Shown here one piece after another: positions 1 through 9,016 of a stretch of 64,000 nucleotides of DNA. Below the pieces are notes generated by a model. It was not told the origin of the DNA, did no database searches, and saw only the letters and a list, made by a program, of their open reading frames with translations. Each line of letters begins with the position of its first letter. Position 1 is the stretch's first letter. The position numbers and the translations under genes were made by a program. Source of the stretch: Bradyrhizobium betae (lineage in GTDB: Bacteria; Pseudomonadota; Alphaproteobacteria; Rhizobiales; Xanthobacteraceae); contig NZ_CP044543.1 of assembly GCF_008932115.1 (NCBI RefSeq), positions 1,054,001-1,118,000 on the forward strand, in the 5' to 3' direction.

Positions 1-1543
1 ATTGCCAGCGCTCGCTGCGCCAGCGCGGCGGCGCGTTCCAGCGCTGCACCGGCAGCACGAAGCCGCGCGGCGTGTTGAGGCCCTGCTCGAACACGCGCGC
101 CATGCGCGCGCGATCCTCCGGATTGGCCAATTTGGAGTCGGACGGATCGACGTTGACGGGAAGCTCGGCCTCCTTCTGGAGCCAGAGCGCGGTGTCCTCA
201 TAGGCCGGCATGATGTAGCCGGGATCGAGCCCGAGCCGCAGTGCCGCGCCCTCCATGAAGGTCTCGGCGTCCTTTGCCTCGGCGCGGCGGGGCTGCTCGA
301 TTTTCGCGATGAGATCGGCGTTCTTCCAGATCGGCACGCCGTCCTTGCGCCAGTAGAGGCCGAAGGCCCAGCGCGGCAGGCTCTCGCCCGGATACCATTT
401 GCCCTGGCCGTAGTGCAGAAGGCCGCCCGGCGCGAAGCGCGTGCGCAGGCGGCGGATCAGATCGTCGCCGAGCGCGCGCTTGGTCGGGCCGACCGCCTCC
501 GTATTCCACTCCGCCGCTTCGAGATCGTCGACCGAGACGAAGGTCGGCTCGCCGCCCATCGTCAGCCGCACGTCATCGGCGGCGAGATCGCCGTCGACCT
601 GCTCGCCGAGATCGTTGAGCCGGGCCCAGGCCTCGTCGGAGAACGGCTTGGTGATGCGCGGCGCCTCGCGGATGCGCTTGACGCTCATGTCGAAGGCGAA
701 CTCGACTTCGGCAAAGCCCGCGCCGCCGGAGATCGGCGCCGCCGAGCGATAATGCGGCGTGGCGGCGACCGGGATGTGCCCCTCGCCCGCGAGCATGCCC
801 GAGGTCGCGTCGAACCCGATCCAGCCCGCGCCCGGCAGATAGACTTCGGCCCAGGCGTGCAGGTCGGTGAAGTCGTTCTCCACCTCCGGCGGTCCCTCGA
901 TCGGATCGATGTCGGGACGGATCTGGATCAGGTAGCCGGAGACGAAACGCGCGGCGAGACCGAGATGACGGAAGGTCTGGATCAAGAGCCAGGCGGAGTC
1001 GCGGCAGGATCCGGCGCAGGAGGTGAGCGTCTCCTCCGGCGTCTGCACGCCCGGCTCCATCCGGATGATGTAGCTGATCTTCTTCTGCAGCTCCCTGTTC
1101 ACGTCGACCAGGAAATTGACCGTGTTCGGGGCTTCGTGCGGGATCGTGTCGAGGTATTTCGCGAACAGGCGATCGGGCTTGATGGTCTCCAGATACGGAG
1201 CCAGCTCCGTTTTCAAGTCCTTCGGATATTCGAACGGAAAACTGTCGGCGTAGGGCTCGACGAAAAAGTCGAACGGATTGACCACGGTCATCTGCGCCGT
1301 GAAATCGACCTCGAATTTCAGCTCCGTCGCTTTCTCCGGAAAGACGTAACGCGCCAGCCAGTTGCCTTGCGGATCCTGCTGCCAGTTCACGAAATGGTTG
1401 GCCGGAGTGACCTTGAGCGAATAGCTCAGGATCGGCGTGCGCGTGTGCGGCGCCGGCCGCAGCCGGATGGTCTGCGGACCGAGATCGATCGGGCGATCGT
1501 ATTTGTAGTGGGTGACGTGGTGTAACGCGACGTGGATCGACAC
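1..1543 (-). CDS. Transglutaminase-like / DUF2126 protein, C-terminus outside window
   Basis: The first 514 codons of a large protein that runs off the left edge. The N-terminal part reads as the transglutaminase N-domain (HVTHYKYDR, then [10 protein letters not shown]), followed by a transglutaminase core whose Cys-His-Asp triad is visible as [16 protein letters not shown] and GFDATSG. From about residue 290 it continues into sequence typical of the DUF2126 extension ([10 protein letters not shown], then [22 protein letters not shown]). Family members are usually about 1,100 residues, so roughly half is missing. The start is a GTG at 1543 with GGAG about 10 bases upstream; no in-frame ATG lies nearby. 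Such proteins may act as cysteine proteases or transamidases, often beside circularly permuted ATP-grasp partners, but no substrate can be inferred here. A long frame on the opposite strand is a codon-bias shadow. Confidence 0.85.
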   Translation of the reverse strand, partial: MSIHVALHHVTHYKYDRPIDLGPQTIRLRPAPHTRTPILSYSLKVTPANHFVNWQQDPQGNWLARYVFPEKATELKFEVDFTAQMTVVNPFDFFVEPYADSFPFEYPKDLKTELAPYLETIKPDRLFAKYLDTIPHEAPNTVNFLVDVNRELQKKISYIIRMEPGVQTPEETLTSCAGSCRDSAWLLIQTFRHLGLAARFVSGYLIQIRPDIDPIEGPPEVENDFTDLHAWAEVYLPGAGWIGFDATSGMLAGEGHIPVAATPHYRSAAPISGGAGFAEVEFAFDMSVKRIREAPRITKPFSDEAWARLNDLGEQVDGDLAADDVRLTMGGEPTFVSVDDLEAAEWNTEAVGPTKRALGDDLIRRLRTRFAPGGLLHYGQGKWYPGESLPRWAFGLYWRKDGVPIWKNADLIAKIEQPRRAEAKDAETFMEGAALRLGLDPGYIMPAYEDTALWLQKEAELPVNVDPSDSKLANPEDRARMARVFEQGLNTPRGFVLPVQRWNAPPRWRSERWQ

Positions 1544-1652
1544 GGGATGCGATGCTCCAGCAGCTTTTTTGAGCAGAACACCTGAGGTCTGTGCGATCAA
1601 GCACTAACAACGGGCAGACCGTGCCTACGCAAGGTGCGGGCCGCCCGCTTTC

Positions 1653-1796
1653 TTCCTTCCCCCTTGCGGGAGAAGGTGGCGCGAAGCGCCGGATGAGGGG
1701 TTCTCTCCGCTGGCAAGACCGTTCGTGAGGACGGAGACCCCTCACCCGTCTCGCCGCTTTGCGGCGAGCCACCCTCTCCCACAAGGGGAGAGGGGT
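1653..1796. repeat. Palindromic intergenic repeat, CTCTCCCC/GGGGAGAG family
   Basis: Two imperfectly complementary arms (about 1655-1700 and 1737-1796) carry CCCCTTGCGGGAGAAGG-like and CTCTCCCACAAGGGGAGAG-like motifs with inner GC hairpins (GCGCGAAGCGC, TCGCCGCTTTGCGGCGA). It lies between the start of the transglutaminase gene and the end of the chemoreceptor gene. Related copies occur at 26142-26165, 46562-46734 and 47393-47526. It may serve as a transcription terminator for the receptor gene. Confidence 0.7.
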
Positions 1797-1820
1797 TGCA
1801 GCGTGCTCTTGGTGAAAACC

Positions 1821-3125
1821 TTACGCCGCCGAGGTCAGCCGCTGCAGGAACTGGGTCACCTCGCGCCGGAGCGTCTCGACTTCGCCATGGACGCGTTCGG
1901 AGGCGCTGTTGACGCGGCTGGCGACGCGTCCCGTATCGGCGGCGGCCTCGCTGATGCCGGTGACGTTGGTCGAGACCTGCGATGTGCCGGACGAGGCCTC
2001 GTGAACGTTGCGGGCGATCTCGCGGGTCGCCAGACCCTGCTGCTCGATCGAGGTCGCGATCGAGGCGGTGATGCCGTTGATCTCGGTGATGGTCTGCGCG
2101 ATCACCTCGACGGCCGCGACCGAATTGGTGGTCGATTGCTGCATCTCGCCAACCTTGGCGCTGATCTCCTCGGTCGCCTTCGCGGTCTGGTTGGCGAGGC
2201 TCTTGACCTCGGAGGCCACGACCGCAAAGCCGCGGCCGGCCTCGCCTGCACGCGCCGCCTCGATGGTGGCGTTGAGCGCGAGCAGGTTGGTCTGCTCGGC
2301 GATCTCGCTGATCAGCTTGACGACGTCGCCGATCCGGAGCGCTGCGTCCGCAAGCGAACGGATCTCGCTGCCGGCGCGATTGGCTTCGTTCACCGCGCGA
2401 CCCGTGCTCGTGGTCGAGCCGGCCACCTGACGGCCGATATCGGCAATCGAGGATGCGAGCTGCTCGGCCGCGCTCGCGACCGTCGCGACATTGCGCGAGG
2501 CCCGGTCGGAGGCGCTGAGCACGCCGGAGGTCTGCCGGCTGGTCTTCTCGGCCGCCGCCGCCATCTGGCCCGCGTCGGATTCGAGATCGGTCGCGGCGCC
2601 CATGAGCGTGCCCGCGACCCCATCCAGATGCGTGCCGAACTGCTTTGCGAGATCCGCGATCTCGACCACACGACGGCCGAGGCTGTTGGTGCCGGAATTG
2701 ATCACGATCGCAGAACGACGGAACGAGCCGGGCAGACCGCGCGCGAGGATCTTGCGGAAATACTTGCCGCGGCTGGCATAGTCCATCGACGCCGAGGCTT
2801 CGCGCTGGAAGGCGTCGGTGATGTCGAGCATGTCGTTGACCGATTTCTCGATCGCGCCGATCCGTCCGGCCTGCCGGTTGCTGAGAATGCGCGCCTCGAG
2901 ATCGCCGCGCGCCGCCTTGCGGCAGACGTCAGCGACCTCATCGACGGCCACCGCCGTGCGCTGCTGGCACCAGACGGCGTAGCCGAGCAACGCGACTATC
3001 GCGCCAGCCAATGCCGCGCCGGCGATGCCGGTCACACCGAGCAGCGAGACGGCGAATGCAACGACGGCAAGAACACACGCGAGCGCGGTCGCTCCCTGCG
3101 CCTTAGAGAGAGAGCACAAATTCAT
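1821..3125 (-). CDS. Methyl-accepting chemotaxis protein without its own sensor domain
   Basis: A 434-residue chemoreceptor. Two hydrophobic segments at about residues 10-50 are followed by a HAMP-like linker and a long coiled-coil signalling domain with the conserved hairpin tip ([19 protein letters not shown]). There is no periplasmic ligand domain. It should dock to CheA/CheW and pass on signals through methylation-controlled conformations. The start used is ATG 3125, which overlaps the last 23 bases of the upstream PAS gene in another frame; the frame stays open further upstream, but that stretch is antisense-like and overlaps PAS coding sequence. The arrangement suggests that the PAS protein is the sensor and this is the transducer, i.e. 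an Aer receptor split in two. Compare the fused version at 56195-57889. Confidence 0.85.
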   Translation of the reverse strand: MNLCSLSKAQGATALACVLAVVAFAVSLLGVTGIAGAALAGAIVALLGYAVWCQQRTAVAVDEVADVCRKAARGDLEARILSNRQAGRIGAIEKSVNDMLDITDAFQREASASMDYASRGKYFRKILARGLPGSFRRSAIVINSGTNSLGRRVVEIADLAKQFGTHLDGVAGTLMGAATDLESDAGQMAAAAEKTSRQTSGVLSASDRASRNVATVASAAEQLASSIADIGRQVAGSTTSTGRAVNEANRAGSEIRSLADAALRIGDVVKLISEIAEQTNLLALNATIEAARAGEAGRGFAVVASEVKSLANQTAKATEEISAKVGEMQQSTTNSVAAVEVIAQTITEINGITASIATSIEQQGLATREIARNVHEASSGTSQVSTNVTGISEAAADTGRVASRVNSASERVHGEVETLRREVTQFLQRLTSAA

Positions 3126-3624
3126 CGTAACCGACACCCTGTTGCTTGAGCAGTTCGACCATCGCGCCGAAGCTGGCATGCATGCCGTCCTTGGCATTGG
3201 CATGCCGCGCCTCTTCGGCGCACAGCGTCTTGTAGATCGGCTTGATGCGTTCGATCTGCGCCGGATCCGGCTTGCGGCGGTTGGAATGGTAGCCGACGAT
3301 ATTACCGCGCTCGTCGAAGGTCGGCGTGACGTGGGCGAACACCCAGTAATGGCTGCCGTCCCCTGCAAGATTGACGACGTAGGCGAAGATCTCCTGCCTG
3401 GACTGCACCGTGTCCCACAGCAGCTTGAAGACACAGCGCGGCATGTCGGGATGGCGAATCATGCTGTGGGGCGCGCCCATCAGCTCCGCGTAGGAGTATT
3501 TCGCCATGCGAATGAAGACGTCGTTGGCGTAGGTGATCCGGCCCTTGAGATCGGTCTTCGACACGATCAGTTCCTCCTCGCCGAGGAGATTTTCCACACC
3601 GGTCGGCCGTATCGAACGCGTCAT
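3103..3624 (-). CDS. PAS-domain sensor protein, Aer-type
   Basis: A 173-residue protein consisting mainly of one PAS fold (about residues 15-120) with the features of aerotaxis sensors: [12 protein letters not shown], the IRHPDMP motif and an [10 protein letters not shown] strand. In Aer this fold binds FAD and senses redox state; flavin binding is inferred from the family, not shown. The remaining 50 residues are a helical tail ([12 protein letters not shown]) and the protein ends FVLSL. The start ATG 3624 has GAGGAAA upstream. The stop TAA (3105-3103) falls directly after a (CT)5 tract and inside the beginning of the chemoreceptor gene, so the two are translationally coupled or were once one gene. 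Confidence 0.85.
   Translation of the reverse strand: MTRSIRPTGVENLLGEEELIVSKTDLKGRITYANDVFIRMAKYSYAELMGAPHSMIRHPDMPRCVFKLLWDTVQSRQEIFAYVVNLAGDGSHYWVFAHVTPTFDERGNIVGYHSNRRKPDPAQIERIKPIYKTLCAEEARHANAKDGMHASFGAMVELLKQQGVGYDEFVLSL
3105..3114 (-). repeat. (CT)5 dinucleotide tract at the PAS/MCP junction
   Basis: On the minus strand five CT units sit immediately before the TAA stop of the PAS gene. In the PAS frame the codons read CTC TCT CTC TAA. Adding one CT unit gives CTC TCT CTC TCT AAG, which continues in the chemoreceptor frame. The tract is therefore placed exactly where slippage would switch between two separate proteins and one fused receptor. Confidence 0.6.
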
Positions 3625-3745
3625 CGTTGACGTTTCCTCACGAAGGGCAGCGCCCTCGAAGGAGTGGCCCGCATCATCATCAGGATTACGGCAGGAAATA
3701 TTAATCTTAAGTGAGCACCGGAACCCGGGCGGGCGGCTACGTGCC

Positions 3746-3767
3746 GGCTCCGTAGATGTACGGAGCC
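3746..3767 (-). terminator. Strong hairpin downstream of the UxaA/GarD dehydratase
   Basis: GGCTCCGTA and TACGGAGCC form a perfect 9-bp stem with loop GATG, flanked by further GC pairs. It starts 47 bases beyond the stop of the dehydratase gene and lies before the PAS gene start. There is no clear T-run, so it may be a processing or Rho-assisted end rather than a classic intrinsic terminator. Confidence 0.5.
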
Positions 3768-3813
3768 GCCCGCTGATCCTGCATATTTCCGCAGCGAAGC
3801 GCGCTGGGCGCAG

Positions 3814-5337
3814 CTACATCGTCGCGCCGAGCACCCAGGGCGCGAACTCGGCGCCGCCGAAATCGAAACTCTCGCTCTTGGTCGGCTGGCCGGAAGCGGT
3901 CTTCAGAATCAACTCGAAGATGCGCTGGCCGCATTGCTCGACCGTCTCCTCGCCTTCGAGGATGGTGCCGCAATTGACGTCCATGTCGTCTTCCATGCGC
4001 TTGTACATGGGCGTGTTGGTGGCGAGCTTGATCGACGGCGCCGGCTTGCAGCCGAACACGCTGCCGCGGCCGGTGGTGAAGCAGACCAGATTGGCGCCGC
4101 CGGCGACCTGCCCCGTGGCTGCGACGGGATCGTAGCCGGGCGTGTCCATGAACACGAAACCACGCTTGGTCACGGGCTCGGCATAGCGCAGCACGTCGAC
4201 GAGATTGGTGGTGCCGGCTTTGGCCATCGCGCCGAGTGATTTTTCCAGGATGGTGGTGAGGCCGCCAGCCTTGTTGCCGGGGCTCGGATTTGCGTTCATC
4301 TCGGCGCCTTCGCGCGTCGTGTACTCGTCCCACCAGCGCATGAGATCGACCAGCTTCTCGCCGACCTCGCGGCTGACGGCGCGGCGAGTGAGCAGGTGCT
4401 CGGCGCCGTAGGTCTCCGGCGTCTCCGACAGGATCACGGTGCCGCCGTGACGCACGATGAGATCGCTGGCGGCGCCAAGGGCCGGATTGGCTGACACGCC
4501 GGAATAGCCGTCCGAGCCGCCGCATTGCAGCGCCACGGTGAGCTCGCTCACCGGAACGGACTCGCGCTTCACCTTGTTGGAGTCGGCGAGGGCCTCGCGC
4601 ACGAAGGCGATGCCGGCTTCCACCGTCTTGCGGGTGCCGCCAACCTCCTGGATGTCCATCGCGCGCAGACGGCCGGCGAGCTTCTGCTCTTCCATCAGGC
4701 CGCCGATCTGGTTCACCTCGCAGCCGAGGCCGAGCACGATGACGTGGGAGAAGTTGACGTGCCGGGCATAACCGCCAAGCGTGCGGCGGAGCAGCGCGAG
4801 CGGCTCGTTCTGCGTCATGCCGCAGCCGGTCTTGTGGGTCAGCGCGACCACGCCGTCGACATTGGGGAATTCGGCCAGCGGGTTGTCGCCGGTGAAGGGA
4901 TTCTTCTTGAAGATATCGGCGACGAGGCTCGCGACATGCGCGCTGCAGTTCACCGAGGTGAGGATGCCGATATAGTTGCGCGTGGCGACACGGCCGTCCG
5001 GGCGGCGAATGCCCTCGAAGGTCGCCGGCAGATCGAAGTTCGGCGTCGGCTTGACGTCGACGCAATAGGCGTAGTCCTTGGCGAAATCGCCCATGCCGCA
5101 GTTCTGCACGTGCACGTGCTGGCCCGGCGCGATCGGAATGGTCGCAAAGCCGATGATCTGGCCGTAGCGCTTGATGGGTTCGCCCACCGCGATCGGCTTG
5201 ATCGCAACCTTGTGGCCGGAGGGAATGCGCTCGACCGTCGTCACGCCGTCAGCCACCAAGGTGCCCGGCGGCAGGCTCGCGCGCGCAATCAGCACGCCAT
5301 CATCGGGATGCAGGCGAATGACGGGGCTGATGGTCAT
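3814..5337 (-). CDS. UxaA/GarD-family sugar-acid dehydratase (altronate/galactarate dehydratase type)
   Basis: A 507-residue protein with an N-terminal SAF domain (about residues 1-75) followed by the D-galactarate dehydratase/altronate hydrolase body and C-terminal domain. Family hallmarks include THKTGCGMTQ, LGCEVNQIG, LQCGGSDGYSG and FTTGRGSVFGCKPAP, with cysteines suited to Fe binding. These enzymes dehydrate hexonates or hexarates to 2-keto-3-deoxy acids. The start is ATG 5337 with AAGGAGA 8 bases upstream; a longer frame starting nine codons earlier has no good ribosome site. It follows an HpcH/HpaI aldolase and a liv-type transporter on the same strand, so a take-up, dehydrate and cleave sequence for a sugar acid is plausible. 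The exact substrate is unknown. Confidence 0.85.
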   Translation of the reverse strand: MTISPVIRLHPDDGVLIARASLPPGTLVADGVTTVERIPSGHKVAIKPIAVGEPIKRYGQIIGFATIPIAPGQHVHVQNCGMGDFAKDYAYCVDVKPTPNFDLPATFEGIRRPDGRVATRNYIGILTSVNCSAHVASLVADIFKKNPFTGDNPLAEFPNVDGVVALTHKTGCGMTQNEPLALLRRTLGGYARHVNFSHVIVLGLGCEVNQIGGLMEEQKLAGRLRAMDIQEVGGTRKTVEAGIAFVREALADSNKVKRESVPVSELTVALQCGGSDGYSGVSANPALGAASDLIVRHGGTVILSETPETYGAEHLLTRRAVSREVGEKLVDLMRWWDEYTTREGAEMNANPSPGNKAGGLTTILEKSLGAMAKAGTTNLVDVLRYAEPVTKRGFVFMDTPGYDPVAATGQVAGGANLVCFTTGRGSVFGCKPAPSIKLATNTPMYKRMEDDMDVNCGTILEGEETVEQCGQRIFELILKTASGQPTKSESFDFGGAEFAPWVLGATM

Positions 5338-5364
5338 GGAAGGTCTCCTTGGGTCTTCAAGCAT

Positions 5365-5502
5365 CGCGCCCCGGACGCAGCGCAGCGTAAAACGATGCGC
5401 TGCTGAGCCGGGGCCTAGTTGTCACGTCATGTACTTCGCAAGCCTCCGGGTCCCGGCTCTGCGAAGCGGCGCTACACGCCGCATCGCGTCCGGGACACGA
5501 GA
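5365..5502. repeat. Palindromic repeat, CCCCGGACGC family
   Basis: Two GC-rich elements lie between the aldolase and dehydratase genes: GCCCCGGACGCAGCGCAGCG with a return arm ending GAGCCGGGGC, then CTCCGGGTCCCGGCTCTGCG with a return arm GCGTCCGGGACACGAG. Related copies occur at 37048-37099 and 51524-51580. If the liv-aldolase-dehydratase block is one transcript, this repeat interrupts it and could lower or stabilise expression of the last gene. Confidence 0.65.
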
Positions 5503-5504
5503 CC

Positions 5505-6281
5505 TTACGCCTTGCCGCCGGAATCCTTGCGGGTCGCGTTGACCTGCATCTTGGCGTAGGTCGCCATCAGGCCGACTTCGTTCGAGAGCGTCACGAGCTT
5601 GAAGCCCATGTTGATGGCGCGCGCCGCGCCTTCGGCGCCGCTGCAATGGATGCCCGGGTTGAGGCCGCGCTTGCCGCATTCCTTGATGATCTTGTCGTAG
5701 ATCGCGAGGATCTCGGGCTCGGTGCGGTCGAGCTTCGGCTCGAGGCCGTAGGAGAAGCCGAGATCGGACGGGCCGATATAGACGCCATCGATGCCCTCGA
5801 CGTCGAGGATCGCTTCCATGTTCTCGACCGCGGTCCGGGTCTCCATCATCGGAAGCAGCACGATATCGTCGTTCGCCGTCTTCTGGTAGGAACCCGCGGT
5901 GCCGTACATGCCGGCGCGGATCGGGCCGTTGGAGCGCACGCCCTTCGGCGGATATTTGGAATAGGAGACGAGGTTCTTGGCCTCCTGCGGCGTGTTGACC
6001 ATCGGGCAGATCACGCCATAGGCGCCGCCGTCGAGCACCTTGCCGATGATGCCGGGCTCGTTCCAGGGCACGCGGACCATCGGGGTGACCGGATGCTTGT
6101 CCATCGCCTGGAAGCACTGCACCATCGACAGATAGTCCTGCACGCCGTGCTGCATGTCGACGGTGACGCTGTCGAAGCCGCATTGCGCAACCATCTCGGC
6201 CGAGAAGCCGGAGGGTATCGCCAGCCATGCGTTGACCACGGCCTTGCCCGACTTCCAGATTTCCTTGACCTTGTTCGCCAC
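5505..6281 (-). CDS. HpcH/HpaI family aldolase
   Basis: A 258-residue class II (metal-dependent) pyruvate aldolase. Visible family residues are the His of VDMQHG, Arg of MVRVPW, Glu of MMETRTAVEN and Asp of YIGPSDLG, which in the family bind the divalent metal and the enolpyruvate. Such enzymes cleave 4-hydroxy-2-oxoheptanedioate (HpaI) or 2-keto-3-deoxyglucarate (GarL). The start is taken as GTG 6281 with GAAGGA 6-7 bases upstream rather than a longer frame that lacks a ribosome site. Two roles fit: with the adjacent dehydratase in sugar-acid catabolism, or as the otherwise missing last step of the homoprotocatechuate pathway encoded from 12031. Sequence alone does not decide. Confidence 0.85.
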   Translation of the reverse strand: MANKVKEIWKSGKAVVNAWLAIPSGFSAEMVAQCGFDSVTVDMQHGVQDYLSMVQCFQAMDKHPVTPMVRVPWNEPGIIGKVLDGGAYGVICPMVNTPQEAKNLVSYSKYPPKGVRSNGPIRAGMYGTAGSYQKTANDDIVLLPMMETRTAVENMEAILDVEGIDGVYIGPSDLGFSYGLEPKLDRTEPEILAIYDKIIKECGKRGLNPGIHCSGAEGAARAINMGFKLVTLSNEVGLMATYAKMQVNATRKDSGGKA

Positions 6282-6428
6282 GTTGCCTTCCTTCTTTGTT
6301 GTTGGGGTCTTCGGCACCACGCCGAACGCCGCGACAGCACGACCCTGTTGTTAGCGCCAACCTGGCCGCCGCGCTACGCTCGCAATGACGCAAGACCTAT
6401 GCGCTCGCCCACTGGGTGCGGACCTCGA

Positions 6429-6451
6429 GGGCGGCGACAGTATCGCCGCCC
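6429..6451 (-). terminator. GC hairpin downstream of the liv ATPase gene
   Basis: GGGCGGCGA and TCGCCGCCC form a perfect 9-bp stem with a 5-base loop, 59 bases beyond the stop of the last liv gene and before the aldolase gene. It may end the transporter transcript or act as an attenuator ahead of the catabolic genes. No T-run follows. Confidence 0.45.
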
Positions 6452-6509
6452 GGGTTCATCCGGCAAGGGGACGCCAACCCGGATTGTGCCCCTGGACGGA
6501 ACCCTCCGG

Positions 6510-7241
6510 TTAAGCACTCACCTTGGCGTGGCCGCCGAGATAGGCGGCGCGGATGGCTTCGTTGCCCCAGAGCTCGTCGGGCTTGCCGCCGAGCACGATA
6601 CGGCCGGTCTCCAGCACATAGCCGTAATCGGCCACGGACAGGCCCATGCGCGCATTCTGCTCGACCAGCAGGACGGTCGTGTTGCGCCGGATCTCGGAGA
6701 TGATCTTGAAGACGGCCTGCACGATCACGGGCGCAAGGCCGAGCGACGGCTCGTCCAGCAGCAGCAGCCGCGGCTTGGCCATCAGCCCGCGCGCCACCGC
6801 GACCATCTGCAGCTGGCCGCCGGACAGCGTCCAGCCGAGCGCGTTGGTGAACTTGCGGATATCGGGGAACAGGTCGAACATCGCATCGGCCTCGCGCGAG
6901 ATCTCCGAGGTCGAGGCCCGGCGATTGGACGCGCCGAGCATGATGTTCTCTTTCACCGTCAGTCCCGGGAAGACGCGGCGGCCTTCCGGCACGTGGCTGA
7001 TGCCCATGCGGACGATCGCTTCGGGCCCGAGGCCCGCGATCGACTTGCCGTCGAACAGGATGTCGCCCGAGGTCGGCTTGGCAAGGCCGGATATCGCGCG
7101 CAGCGTCGTCGACTTGCCGGCGCCGTTGGCACCGAGCAGCGTCACCACCTGGCCCTGCTCCACGGCGCAGGTCACGCCGCGCAAGGCTTCGATCTCGCCG
7201 TAGCGCACCACCAGATTGCGGATTTCGAGCAACGGCATCAT
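6510..7241 (-). CDS. Liv-type ABC transporter ATP-binding protein (LivF-like)
   Basis: A 243-residue ATPase of a branched-chain amino acid-type importer. Walker A is GANGAGKST, the signature is LSGGQ (TLSGGQLQM), Walker B is LLLLDEPSLGL, and the H-loop region reads VLLVEQNA, all typical of LivF. It acts on the cytoplasmic face with the ATPase half of the fused protein upstream. Its ATG (7241) overlaps the TGA of that gene as ATGA, so the two are translationally coupled. Long frames that extend its N-terminus are antisense-like sequence inside the upstream gene and are not used. Confidence 0.93.
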   Translation of the reverse strand: MMPLLEIRNLVVRYGEIEALRGVTCAVEQGQVVTLLGANGAGKSTTLRAISGLAKPTSGDILFDGKSIAGLGPEAIVRMGISHVPEGRRVFPGLTVKENIMLGASNRRASTSEISREADAMFDLFPDIRKFTNALGWTLSGGQLQMVAVARGLMAKPRLLLLDEPSLGLAPVIVQAVFKIISEIRRNTTVLLVEQNARMGLSVADYGYVLETGRIVLGGKPDELWGNEAIRAAYLGGHAKVSA

Positions 7242-9016
7242 TCGCTCCCGAGATAGGCGGAGACGACGTCGGGATGACGCAGCACGGCCAGGGATTCGCC
7301 GTCCGCGATGCGGCGTCCGAAGTTGAGCACGGTGATGTGCTGGGCCGCTTCCGAGACCAGCGTCATGTCGTGATCGATGATCAGGATGGTGAGGCCTTGC
7401 GCCGCGATGCGCTTGAGCAGCTCGTGCAATTCGAGCTTCTCGGTCGAGTTCAGGCCGGCCGCGGGCTCGTCGAGCAGCAGCAGCGTCGGGTTCGAGGCGA
7501 GCGCACGCGCGATCTCGATCAGGCGCTGATGGCCGTAGGAGAAGCTCGAAATCAGCTCGTTGGCGCGGCTGCCGAGGCCGACGAAGGTCAGCGCCTCCAT
7601 CGCGCGTTCGGTCAGGGCGTCGTCGCCCTTCCCGACCATGGTGTTGCCGGGCCGCTCCGCGCCGATCTCGACGTTTTCCAGCGCCGTCATCGACCGGAAC
7701 AGGCGAATGTTCTGGAATGTGCGCCCGAGACCGGAGGCCGTGCGCTGATGCGGCGGCATGTTGGTGATGTCGGTGCCGTCGAGCACGATCTTGCCCGCCG
7801 TCGCCTGGTAAAGGCCCGAGAGCACGTTGAGCGTCGTGGTCTTGCCCGAGCCGTTCGGGCCGATCAGCGCATGCACGCCGCCACGCTTCACCGCGATGTC
7901 GACACCGTCGACGGCCTTGAGGCCGCCGAAATGCTTCGACAGGCCGATGACCTCCAGCACGATGTCGCCGCCGACGGTCGCCGGCTTCAACTGCAACGCA
8001 GCCGCCGCCGGTGTCGCCTTGATCTTGGCGCGCCAGCGCGTGAAGGCGTCGGCGACAAAGCCCCAGATGCCGTCGGGCATGAAGCGGATGATCAGGATCA
8101 CGAACAGGCCGTAAATGGCGAGGTAAAGGCCCGGCACGCTCTTGAGGAAGCGCAGCCATTCCGGGATCAGGATCAAAAGGCCGGTGCCGATGGCCGAACC
8201 GATCGGCGAGGCCACGCCGCCGAGCAGCGACATGGTCAGGAACACGATCGATTCCGCGAAGGAGAACTGATCGGGGCTGACATAGGCGAATCCGCCCGCG
8301 AAAAGTCCGCCCGCGAGCCCGCCGAGCAGCGCGCAGAGTGCAAACGCGTAGATCTTGGTGCGGAAGACGTCGATGCCGTTGACCCCGGCCGCAAGCTCGT
8401 TGTCGCGGACCGCGCGCATGGCGCGGCCGAGCTTGGTGTCGGAGAGATGCCAGACCAGATAGCCGACGATCGCCAGCATCGCCACGCAGAAGGCCAGATA
8501 GCTCTGCGACGACTGGAACAGGTCCGGCCGCTTGATGTTGGAGACGCCATCGGGGCCATGCGTCAGCCAGATCGCGTTGATCATCACCAGCGTGACGATC
8601 TGCTGGAACGAGATCGTGACCATTGCGAGGTAATGCCCGCCGAGCCGCAAGGTCGACATGCCCAGGAACGCGCCCGCCAGCAGCGAGATCACGCAGCCGC
8701 CGATCAGGCACAGCCAGAAGCTGACATGCAGATCATTCGTTCCGATGCCGACCGCGTAAGCGCCGAGCCCGAAGAACGCGGCCTGCGCCAGATTGATCTG
8801 GCCGCACAGGCCGAGCACCACCGAGAGCCCGAACACGGCGATCGAGAACGTGGTGGCCTGCAGCAGGATGTTGTGGACGTATCCGTCGAAGCGCATGTTG
8901 GCCGCGAGCGCGACGAGGATCGCCGCCCCGATGAAGTACGGCAGGTGCCGGACCACGAGCGGTTTCGAACGGATGGCGGGCGCCGGAATCGGCATGTTGT
9001 CGCTGGGTGCGCTCAT
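7238..9016 (-). CDS. Fused liv-type permease-ATPase (LivM-LivG fusion)
   Basis: A 592-residue fusion. Residues about 1-335 are a LivM-type permease with eight or more membrane segments (GLSVVLGLCGQINLAQAAFF; the EAA-like loop AVRDNELAAGVNG). After a short linker (RAKIKATPAAA) residues about 350-592 are a LivG-type ATPase with Walker A GPNGSGKTT, the degenerate signature SYGHQ as in LivG, Walker B LLLLDEPAAGL and the switch His in IIDHDM. In most bacteria these are two genes. It overlaps LivH upstream and LivF downstream by ATGA junctions, so all three are co-translated. The substrate is not predictable: liv-type systems carry amino acids, amides, urea or aromatic acids. Confidence 0.92.
   Translation of the reverse strand: MSAPSDNMPIPAPAIRSKPLVVRHLPYFIGAAILVALAANMRFDGYVHNILLQATTFSIAVFGLSVVLGLCGQINLAQAAFFGLGAYAVGIGTNDLHVSFWLCLIGGCVISLLAGAFLGMSTLRLGGHYLAMVTISFQQIVTLVMINAIWLTHGPDGVSNIKRPDLFQSSQSYLAFCVAMLAIVGYLVWHLSDTKLGRAMRAVRDNELAAGVNGIDVFRTKIYAFALCALLGGLAGGLFAGGFAYVSPDQFSFAESIVFLTMSLLGGVASPIGSAIGTGLLILIPEWLRFLKSVPGLYLAIYGLFVILIIRFMPDGIWGFVADAFTRWRAKIKATPAAAALQLKPATVGGDIVLEVIGLSKHFGGLKAVDGVDIAVKRGGVHALIGPNGSGKTTTLNVLSGLYQATAGKIVLDGTDITNMPPHQRTASGLGRTFQNIRLFRSMTALENVEIGAERPGNTMVGKGDDALTERAMEALTFVGLGSRANELISSFSYGHQRLIEIARALASNPTLLLLDEPAAGLNSTEKLELHELLKRIAAQGLTILIIDHDMTLVSEAAQHITVLNFGRRIADGESLAVLRHPDVVSAYLGSE

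Noticed and set aside
2..1525. 507-codon plus-strand frame at the left edge
   Set aside because: Antisense to the transglutaminase gene with its visible triad; composition is that of a shadow.
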